A stretch of DNA of 64,000 nucleotides from Mycoplasma sp. CAG:956 (GTDB taxonomy: Bacteria; Bacillota_I; Bacilli_A; RF39; UBA660), in the NCBI GenBank assembly GCA_000433475.1, contig HF993102.1:1-64000 (forward strand). The letters run 5' to 3'. The position numbers and the translations under genes are program-made. Within the stretch, counting starts at the first letter, position 1; every line of letters starts with the position of its first letter. Positions 9,425 through 16,518 of this stretch are shown here, in pieces. Below the pieces are notes generated by a model. It was not told where the DNA came from. It did no database searches and saw only the letters and a list, made by a program, of their open reading frames with translations.

Positions 9425-10501
9425 TTATTTATTAAAAGTATTTTCTTTAGTATCTGGAGTGCTAGAATAAACCATAGGAAATTTTCCAGCTAGTTTTTCG
9501 TTTATTTCTTTTAATTTTTCTTCATAAAGTCTTTTTTGTAAAATTAGATTATTATATTCTAAAACATCACCATTTACAGTAGCACCTAAAAAACTTTTAC
9601 TAACATCAAAACCTAATTTGCGAAAACTGGTTCTTATTTGTAATAATTCTTCGGTAGTAAAAAAATTGACTTGGTTGAAAAAAAACAAATCATTTAAATT
9701 ATTGATACCTACTCTTCTTACCTTGGTATCTAAGGCTGCTTCTAAATGTAAAATATTAATGTCAAAATTCTTTAAAGAAAATTCTATTTCATGATAATTT
9801 AGATGCTGCATACCTAAATGAAAATTAGTTTTACTTAATTCTTCTTTTACTGTTTCGACTGTTTTTAGCCCAATTCCTTCTAAATCTTTTAAACTTTGTT
9901 CATCATATTTAACTAAGTCATCAAGAAAATATATTTCATGCTTATTAAGGTTTTGAACTATTCGTAAATCGGAAATTATTTTGTTAAGAGGAGAACTAAG
10001 GCTTAAGGTTTTACTTTTTAAAATATTTTGATATTCATATATATTTAAAAGTAAAATTGTACCATTATTTCCCAAATGATGAAGAAGATTAAAAAGCCAA
10101 GTATAGTCTTTATCACTTTTAATAGTTGTGTATAAAAAACCCTTTAATTTCTTTTTATCATAGGCAATAGTACTAAAAAACATTCCTATATTTTCATACT
10201 TTTCTAAGTAATCTCTTAGTTCAGGTGTTAAATCTAAATAAGAAATTTTTAGCTGTTCTAAATCTTCACATTTGCTACTTATATAGGGATAATAAATTGA
10301 ATATTCATAATTAAAATGCAACCCTAAATCTTTTATAGCCTCATATATTTCATCAAAATAAGTCTGATAACGATGATGACTTTTACATAATTTTTTAATA
10401 CTCGTTATATCAATTTCTAGCAATTTTTCGGTTGTTTCAATGTTCATCATCTGGAGCATCTTTTTAGCCCCAGTACTAATATTTAACTCTTCTATTCTCA
10501 T
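9425..10501 (-). CDS. Protein of four RpoA-C-terminal-domain-like modules (paralogue A)
   Basis: Not a named family that I recognise. It reads as tandem modules resembling the C-terminal domain of RNA polymerase alpha subunit, a helix-hairpin-helix-like DNA-contacting fold. Module 1 (3-62) begins IEELNISTGAKKMLQMMNIE; module 3 (about 172-231) has YFLDDLVKYDEQSLKDLEGI then GLKTVETVKEEL; module 4 (about 248-303) has ALDTKVRRVGINNLNDLFFF. Module 2 (about 84-155) is weaker. A short coiled coil (about 316-339) ends the protein. Predicted to be cytoplasmic. The next gene upstream (10534) is a paralogue of the same length. The ribosome site is weak. Confidence 0.7.
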   Translation of the reverse strand: MRIEELNISTGAKKMLQMMNIETTEKLLEIDITSIKKLCKSHHRYQTYFDEIYEAIKDLGLHFNYEYSIYYPYISSKCEDLEQLKISYLDLTPELRDYLEKYENIGMFFSTIAYDKKKLKGFLYTTIKSDKDYTWLFNLLHHLGNNGTILLLNIYEYQNILKSKTLSLSSPLNKIISDLRIVQNLNKHEIYFLDDLVKYDEQSLKDLEGIGLKTVETVKEELSKTNFHLGMQHLNYHEIEFSLKNFDINILHLEAALDTKVRRVGINNLNDLFFFNQVNFFTTEELLQIRTSFRKLGFDVSKSFLGATVNGDVLEYNNLILQKRLYEEKLKEINEKLAGKFPMVYSSTPDTKENTFNK

Positions 10502-10533
10502 AATTTTTTATAATCGTTTTAAAAATATTTCGA

Positions 10534-11610
10534 TTAATCCTTTCTATTATTTTTTTTAGATAATTTTAACATACGTTCATATATTATTTTTTCTCTATTT
10601 AAAACATTTAATTTTTCTTGCAATGTATATTGCTCTAGGGTTAACTGATTATAGTTTTTTTCTAATAATTTAGGGGGACTAGTTAATAATTTATCATCAA
10701 GATTAAGATTTAACTTAGCAATTTCTCTTTGAATATTAAATAGTTCCTCATCAGTAAAATGAGCAAAAGACCTTTTTTCTAGTAACTGTTCAAGATTAAA
10801 AATATCATTTTCTTTTAATTTATTTAAAGTCTTTTCTTCTAGATTTAAAGTTTCTATCTTAAAATAAGCCAAACTAAGAGTTACATTTTTTAGATATTTA
10901 GTATTCATAAATGAAAAACCTTGTTCCTCTAATGTTGTTATAACTTTATGAGTCTTAGATGGTCCTAAACGGGGAATTTGGGTAATTTCTTCTTTAGACA
11001 AAGCCAGTAAATCACAAATAAGCCAGCAGTCATAACGAATCAAAGGATAATAGATACTTTTTTCTGGAAATACGGTAAATATTGGTCTAAGAGTCCCTTG
11101 GTTTTGAAGATTATTTTTAAAATCTTTGATAATTAAACTTAGAATTTTGCCATCATTTGCCAATGTACTAAATAATTCTTCTAAAGTAGTATTAAATTCA
11201 TAAGTAACTACTAGACAAAGAAAACTTTTTAAGGCAGTAGAATCTTGTTTTAATTTTTTTAAGAAGTTTTCAATTGTTCCATAATTGGCTAAGTATTTGC
11301 GGGCATTCTTGCTCATAAATAAATCACTTATCTTTATCTCATTAAAATCACTAATTGCATTCTTTAAACTTTGATAATAAATTTTTTCATCTAAAAAACA
11401 ACAGTTATTATTATGGACATATTCCCATAATTCATCAACCAATCCTTGATATTTTAAATTACCTTTGACGATATTTTTTAGACTTTCTAAAGAAAGATTG
11501 CAAGCGTCTTTAAGGGTTAAAACATTCATCTTTTTAAAAAGTTTCTTGGCATTACAGGATATATCTAATTCTTTAGATAAATCTATATTAGTATCTGGAT
11601 GATTATTCAT
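10534..11610 (-). CDS. Protein of four RpoA-C-terminal-domain-like modules (paralogue B)
   Basis: Same length (358 aa) and same order as the gene at 9425. Module 1 (about 8-70) has LDISCNAKKLFKKMNVLTLK; module 2 begins near IKISDLFMSKNARKYLANYG; module 3 has the hairpin EEITQIPRLGPSKTHKVITT; module 4 has IETLNLEEKTLNKLKENDIF. A charged coil closes the protein. The two genes are 32 bp apart and likely cotranscribed, with AGAGGA before this one. Sequence identity between the two is low, so the duplication is old. I infer DNA or RNA-polymerase binding from the fold resemblance only. Confidence 0.68.
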   Translation of the reverse strand: MNNHPDTNIDLSKELDISCNAKKLFKKMNVLTLKDACNLSLESLKNIVKGNLKYQGLVDELWEYVHNNNCCFLDEKIYYQSLKNAISDFNEIKISDLFMSKNARKYLANYGTIENFLKKLKQDSTALKSFLCLVVTYEFNTTLEELFSTLANDGKILSLIIKDFKNNLQNQGTLRPIFTVFPEKSIYYPLIRYDCWLICDLLALSKEEITQIPRLGPSKTHKVITTLEEQGFSFMNTKYLKNVTLSLAYFKIETLNLEEKTLNKLKENDIFNLEQLLEKRSFAHFTDEELFNIQREIAKLNLNLDDKLLTSPPKLLEKNYNQLTLEQYTLQEKLNVLNREKIIYERMLKLSKKNNRKD

Positions 11611-11709
11611 AAAATTCCTCTTTCAAAGTTCTATATCCTACCACGATTGATGACTTTTAGCAACCATGATTTACTTTTTTCTTAATTTTTTCTAGTCTTG
11701 TTAAGTAAA

Positions 11710-12285
11710 CTAATTTATTAAAGGGTAACCACTCCAGAAAAAATCAAAAATATTATTTAAAATATTAATATAGTTATTCTTAGTTATATCCGAAACTTGC
11801 TCTGATAATAAAGTTTTAACTAACTTTTCTTTAATATCTTTATAAAAATTAAAAAATTTATCTTTAGTAATTACTTCGTATTTCAAGATTTTGATTTCTT
11901 CTACATATTCACTTAAAAAATCAATTTCTAATTCTATTTTTTCATCAATCATATCTTCTAGGACATTAGCTTTTTCATATAAAATTAAAGCTTCATAATA
12001 AGGTGTACAATCTACTTCTAAGTTATTAAAATTTTTATTTAGATAATTTTTTAAAGTGGTTAAAGAATAATCAGTAACATTATCTTCTTTAAGATTTTGA
12101 CAGATTTTACTATCTAATACATAACCTTGAAAATAAATTTTATTTAACTCTATCGTCTTTTGAACTTGATACTGGCCATTGGAGCTTTCTTTTAAAGAAA
12201 AACAGCCAGTTATAAAATCTTGTAATTTTTCTTGAATATTTTTATCATAATTTTCTAATTTTAATAGTATTTCTTCTTTTGCCAT
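11710..12285 (-). CDS. Hypothetical 191-aa protein
   Basis: No family recognised. A soluble, acidic, helix-rich protein without signal peptide or membrane helix, beginning MAKEEILLKLENYDKNIQEK. It lies 3 bp after the HD-domain gene on the same strand, with an AGAGGT ribosome site, and so is probably cotranscribed and translated with it. That spacing makes it a likely partner or regulator of the tail-anchored HD protein. The two alpha-CTD-like genes follow about 100 bp downstream. Confidence 0.65.
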   Translation of the reverse strand: MAKEEILLKLENYDKNIQEKLQDFITGCFSLKESSNGQYQVQKTIELNKIYFQGYVLDSKICQNLKEDNVTDYSLTTLKNYLNKNFNNLEVDCTPYYEALILYEKANVLEDMIDEKIELEIDFLSEYVEEIKILKYEVITKDKFFNFYKDIKEKLVKTLLSEQVSDITKNNYINILNNIFDFFWSGYPLIN

Positions 12286-12288
12286 TTT

Positions 12289-14136
12289 TTAACCTCTACT
12301 TATAAATAAATAAGAAAGTACTGATACCACGCCAGATATAAAACACACACCAAGGCTTAAAAGTAATGTACTAATAAAGCCGCTATTAGAATCATTATTA
12401 TTTTGCTCTGTATTTTCTTTTTTGGTTAATACCCTACTCATTGGTTTAGCTTTAGTAACACTGTTATCTAAGCTTAGTTGTTCTTTTGCTGCTAGCATTT
12501 TCTGGTAAATATTTTCAGCTTCTGGTTTTATTGTTGCAAAGTGCTTTTGGGACTCTTGCCTATCATTCATATTATTAGAAAATAAATTTTCTTCTTTAGT
12601 ATCTCCATACTCTTCAGAATAACCATATTTAGTTAATATTTCCTTAATATATTTCTCATTAAGATGGTACCAATCAATCCTTCCGTCTGATTTTCTAGCA
12701 AAAAATGTTCCTAAAAAATGACTTTGAACTGGTTGTAAAACATCATTTTCATTACTTAAATCTGGAGTTCGGCCATTTTTTTCAGCAAAATCAGCTATGC
12801 AAACTTTAATATCATTATCAATTGATTGTTTTATTATTTGCATTTTCTTCATAATATTTGGACAGTATTTTTCATAATATTTAACTATTGCTTGAATTTG
12901 CTGCCATTTTTGATCAAATATTTTTGGATTTTCATTTATTTCGGCTATACCCCAAATATAGGTTCTAAACATTCTAACAAAAGCCGCCATCATTACTTCT
13001 TTTGAATTATTATGATTAATACTTAAACGATTAGTATTAATCAAGTATTTAACTAAGTCTTTAGCCTCAAATGAGATTTGTCTAATGGGAACGACATTAC
13101 TAGTAGCAACCCATTCTCGGTTAGGGGACGCTGTTACATTGCCAACATACTCATGAAATAACTCGTTAGGTAATATGTAAAAAGTAATAAATTTTCCTTC
13201 CAATACCTCATCGACAGTATTAGGAAATGTCTCATTTATAATATGAACTCCATTTTCTTTATAACCACTAAAAAGAAATGATAATCTAAAAGTGGCCATT
13301 TTCATGCAATCAGTTGGATCTACTCCAGCATAAACATAACTGCCTTTTTGAGTACTTCTTCTTGGCCTTAAAATATCTATGCTAGGATCTAAAGAAGCAT
13401 GGAGCATCGTCTTTTTTCCAGATTGATAATTATTAAATAATTCTTCTAATTTAGCATAATTATCTAAAATTTTAATGCCATTTCTTTTTTCTCGAACCTC
13501 TATTATCGTTTTATAATAATCATGATAAAAATCATTAGTTAAAGGTAGTATTTCTTTAGCAGCTTCTGTTCTAAGTTTATTTACATCACAATTGCCAAAC
13601 GGAGCTGGATAGTTAAGCCTATTTCTATCAAGAGCATCAGCATCTTTTAAGATATCAGACATAAGCTGAATTTGCTCTTGCTCTTCCAATGTATAATCTT
13701 TACTCGCAAAATCTATTTTATCCTCTTCTAAAGCATGTTGATTAATTAACATACTAACAGTTTCTATATCTTTAGATGACATCATTCCTTGCATCAGTTT
13801 AGTAAATTCCAAAGCTCCTACTTGACCATGACTCTTATTGGAAGCCCCAATAGTTTTTCCTATATCATGATACAAAGCTGCCGTTAAAAGAAGGCTTTTA
13901 TTGATATTAGGATTACTAATTTTATTAACTATCATGACAACATAAGCTAAAACTTTTTCAATATGCTTTAAATCATGTTGAAAATCATTCGTATCTGTAT
14001 ATAAATGCTTTTTGATACTTTTTTCTACTAATGAAGTTATTGTTTCTTTATCAGCTGTCGATAAACCATACTTCTTTAGCATTTCATCTGAAAATTCTCG
14101 AAGATAACTTTCTTCTTTTATTTTACTATTATTCAT
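12289..14136 (-). CDS. Tail-anchored HD-domain protein with possible ART-like domain
   Basis: Residues about 50-175 form an HD phosphohydrolase domain: H54/H58, AALYHDIGK (H90-D91), H104, and the late Asp motif DADALDRNRL. HD proteins are metal-dependent phosphohydrolases, often acting on nucleotides. Residues about 244-366 (LHASLDPSIDILRPR, GSYVYAGVDPTDCMKMATF, then VVPIRQISF) resemble the HGSP...VYAT-type domains sometimes related to ADP-ribosyltransferases; this is tentative. A disordered linker and one C-terminal helix (about 585-612) suggest tail anchoring with the catalytic parts in the cytoplasm. Its last 70 or so residues are almost the same as those of the gene at 14152. Confidence 0.72.
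   Translation of the reverse strand: MNNSKIKEESYLREFSDEMLKKYGLSTADKETITSLVEKSIKKHLYTDTNDFQHDLKHIEKVLAYVVMIVNKISNPNINKSLLLTAALYHDIGKTIGASNKSHGQVGALEFTKLMQGMMSSKDIETVSMLINQHALEEDKIDFASKDYTLEEQEQIQLMSDILKDADALDRNRLNYPAPFGNCDVNKLRTEAAKEILPLTNDFYHDYYKTIIEVREKRNGIKILDNYAKLEELFNNYQSGKKTMLHASLDPSIDILRPRRSTQKGSYVYAGVDPTDCMKMATFRLSFLFSGYKENGVHIINETFPNTVDEVLEGKFITFYILPNELFHEYVGNVTASPNREWVATSNVVPIRQISFEAKDLVKYLINTNRLSINHNNSKEVMMAAFVRMFRTYIWGIAEINENPKIFDQKWQQIQAIVKYYEKYCPNIMKKMQIIKQSIDNDIKVCIADFAEKNGRTPDLSNENDVLQPVQSHFLGTFFARKSDGRIDWYHLNEKYIKEILTKYGYSEEYGDTKEENLFSNNMNDRQESQKHFATIKPEAENIYQKMLAAKEQLSLDNSVTKAKPMSRVLTKKENTEQNNNDSNSGFISTLLLSLGVCFISGVVSVLSYLFISRG
12301..12516. repeat. Direct repeat copy 1 encoding the shared C-terminal tail
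   Basis: Aligns without gaps to 14161-14376 (offset exactly 1860 bp) with about seven mismatches by eye. It encodes the coil MLAAKEQLSLD, the Asn/Ser-rich linker and the membrane helix. Similarity stops abruptly at 12516, inside the coding sequence, while the rest of the two proteins is unrelated. Confidence 0.93.
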
Positions 14137-14151
14137 TTTATTGCTCCATTC

Positions 14152-16422
14152 TTATCCTTTTATAAATAAATAAGAAAGTACTGATACCACGCCCGATATA
14201 AAACCAACGCCAAGGCTTAAAAGTAATGTACTAATAAAGCCGCTATTAGAATCATTATTATTTTGCTCTGTATTTTCTTTTTTGGTTAATACCCTACTCA
14301 TTGGTTTAGCTTTAGTAACACTGCTATCTAAGCTTAGTTGTTCTTTTGCTGCTAGCATTTTATGATAAATATTTTCTTCTTCCAAAGACATGGTAGCAAA
14401 GTTAGCAACTTTGGCTTGTCTTTTTGCCCTATTAGTATCAAATAAGTTTGGATTTGTCGATTTATTTACTGTATTTTCTGTGCTTTGCTCTAAAGAGATA
14501 TTTATATCATTTGTTTTAGAATTATATGCGTTTATTAAATCGCTAATCTTAGGCATTGCCTCTTTATAATATTTATTACCTACTTCGGTGATTTTTTCTA
14601 AAGACAAGGAAATAGTTTCTTCGTTAGCTGATAAATTATACAATTGTCTTAAAGCACTCATTTTTATATTTTCTCTATCTTTTACTGGGAAGGAAGTACT
14701 ATAAGCATCAGCTATACTAGATAGTAAAATATCATAAGAAGTTGTTTTATCGATAGCACTTTTTAAGGTCTGTTGACTATTAAATGCTTTAGTACTAGTC
14801 CTTTTTAGAAAAGTTTCAATATCCGAGCTAAATAGTAATCTTCCTCTTTCTTCTTTTGAAACATTAGACAAGGCTTGTCTTACAAAGATAACATTAGGGC
14901 CATAATCAGATTGATAGTCAGAAAAAAGTTTATTTTTCTTATAAATATCTCTTGCGGCCATATCTACTAGACCTTCTGTTATGAAATTGCTAACTTTTTC
15001 ACCATCAAATTCGTTTGCTTTAGGTCTAATAAAAAAGTGTAACAGTTCATGGGTAAGAAGACTATCAAATCGCTTTATAATATCATCTAAAGTAATATTA
15101 GGATTTCTTTTTAATATTGCAGGTAGATAAAAATGAATTTTATCATCATTAAATACCCGACTACCGTGAGCATAAGGAATCTTATAATCATCTAAAGCTA
15201 TGCCATGAGCCAATTGATTATTTTTATACCTAGTAGTATCAGAATCAACAACAACATAGTTGCTTTCTTGTAATTTTTGTAAATATGTTAGTTCTTCTTC
15301 AGACATATCTTTACCATAAGTACTTTTAATTGTTGATAAGTATTCTTTAGACTTTTCAGTTAAAAGAGATGTTATATATGTTGCTAGATAACTAGTAGAA
15401 TTATTAATTTGATTTTTTATTAGTTCATCATAGCTAGTAATACCAAAGAAATTTTCTAAAGATGATTTATCTTTTATTTGACTATTTAATAAGAAAGTAC
15501 CAAAGTTTGCTAAAATAGATGGATTACTAAGGGCATATTCTGAATATAATCTAGCTATAATAAAGCGAAATTCATTGGTAATATGTTTACCGTTATGTAA
15601 AGAATAATTATGGCCATTAAAAAAAGTAGAATCATTTTCTTTAATATAGTTATTTTGCCATTTAGTAGTATTTTTTAATAAAGTTTGTTCAAATGGGGTT
15701 AAAGAAGCTAAATCTTCCTTAGTAAATTGGTAGGTTCCATTCTTTTTTAAATTACTTCTTAGTTTTTTAACAAACCAATACTCATCTTGAAAGCGGAATA
15801 AATTCTGAGATTCGAGCATTATTTCTCTTAGATTTTGCAGCTTAATATCACTTTGATTAAGGCATCTTAAGCCATTTTCAGTTACTATTATAGGCTTTTT
15901 AGATGCAAGCAAATATTGATAAAAAGCCTGTTCGGTTACTTTTGATTCAATTTCGTTATAAGTTCCATAAATGGCAGCAATACCATTCGTGTTTTGATTG
16001 CGAAGATAATGAGCCATTTCATGAACAACAGTTTTAAGCCAGTCTAAAGTATTGGTAAATTCGCCTACATAAATAATGCCATCTTTTTGATATGCTCGGT
16101 CTAAATTAGGAACTACTTTTAAATTTTTGTAGCCACTAGTTGACAAACAATTGGCTATTTTTTCTTTTGGAATACCAATACTAGCAAAGAAATCAATTAT
16201 CAAATTTTCACATTGGCTAGGTGTTAAATCTACTTTTAAACCATTAATACCATTTGGTAAAGTATTACTATTAATAAGTCCCCTATAATTTTTTTTTAAA
16301 GCTTGAGTTAAACTATAATAGGCATCCAATTCATTTTGATTATTGTCATCTAACATGGCAGCAAAATCGACGTTGTTTTGAATTTTTTCAATAAAAGTGT
16401 TTAGTTCTTGTAATGTATCCAT
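14152..16422 (-). CDS. Tail-anchored protein with two HExxH metallopeptidase-like domains
   Basis: Two separate zinc-peptidase-like motifs are visible. The first is VVHEMAHYLRN (HEMAH 134-138) followed by NEIESKVTEQ with Glu157 as a possible third ligand. The second is LLTHELLHFF (HELLH 458-462) followed by FITEGLVDMAA with Glu483, a gluzincin-like spacing. No N-terminal signal is present; one hydrophobic helix ends the protein and is shared with the HD protein downstream (15 bp away). If tail-anchored, the peptidase domains face the cytoplasm, which would be unusual. No named family recognised. Confidence 0.72.
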   Translation of the reverse strand: MDTLQELNTFIEKIQNNVDFAAMLDDNNQNELDAYYSLTQALKKNYRGLINSNTLPNGINGLKVDLTPSQCENLIIDFFASIGIPKEKIANCLSTSGYKNLKVVPNLDRAYQKDGIIYVGEFTNTLDWLKTVVHEMAHYLRNQNTNGIAAIYGTYNEIESKVTEQAFYQYLLASKKPIIVTENGLRCLNQSDIKLQNLREIMLESQNLFRFQDEYWFVKKLRSNLKKNGTYQFTKEDLASLTPFEQTLLKNTTKWQNNYIKENDSTFFNGHNYSLHNGKHITNEFRFIIARLYSEYALSNPSILANFGTFLLNSQIKDKSSLENFFGITSYDELIKNQINNSTSYLATYITSLLTEKSKEYLSTIKSTYGKDMSEEELTYLQKLQESNYVVVDSDTTRYKNNQLAHGIALDDYKIPYAHGSRVFNDDKIHFYLPAILKRNPNITLDDIIKRFDSLLTHELLHFFIRPKANEFDGEKVSNFITEGLVDMAARDIYKKNKLFSDYQSDYGPNVIFVRQALSNVSKEERGRLLFSSDIETFLKRTSTKAFNSQQTLKSAIDKTTSYDILLSSIADAYSTSFPVKDRENIKMSALRQLYNLSANEETISLSLEKITEVGNKYYKEAMPKISDLINAYNSKTNDINISLEQSTENTVNKSTNPNLFDTNRAKRQAKVANFATMSLEEENIYHKMLAAKEQLSLDSSVTKAKPMSRVLTKKENTEQNNNDSNSGFISTLLLSLGVGFISGVVSVLSYLFIKG
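14161..14376. repeat. Direct repeat copy 2 encoding the shared C-terminal tail
   Basis: Partner of 12301-12516. Differences fall mainly near the membrane-helix codons (GVG versus GVC) and at the boundary. Such similarity between otherwise unrelated genes suggests recent duplication or ongoing gene conversion. Confidence 0.93.
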
Positions 16423-16489
16423 ATTCTACCCGCTCCTTAATATTCTAAAAATATCTATTAACATTTTAACACAACATCATAATTATAGA

Positions 16490-16518
16490 AAAGAAATAAC
16501 TAGCACTTACTAGTTATC
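16490..16518 (-). terminator. Intrinsic terminator of smc
   Basis: Perfect stem ATAACTAG / CTAGTTAT with a 6-nt loop, then a T-rich tract on the minus strand. The stop codon TAG of smc lies within the 5' arm. Confidence 0.75.

Noticed and set aside
9425..16422. Prophage or integrated element
   Set aside because: No integrase, transposase, phage structural gene or attachment repeats; the 216-bp repeat lies inside coding sequence.
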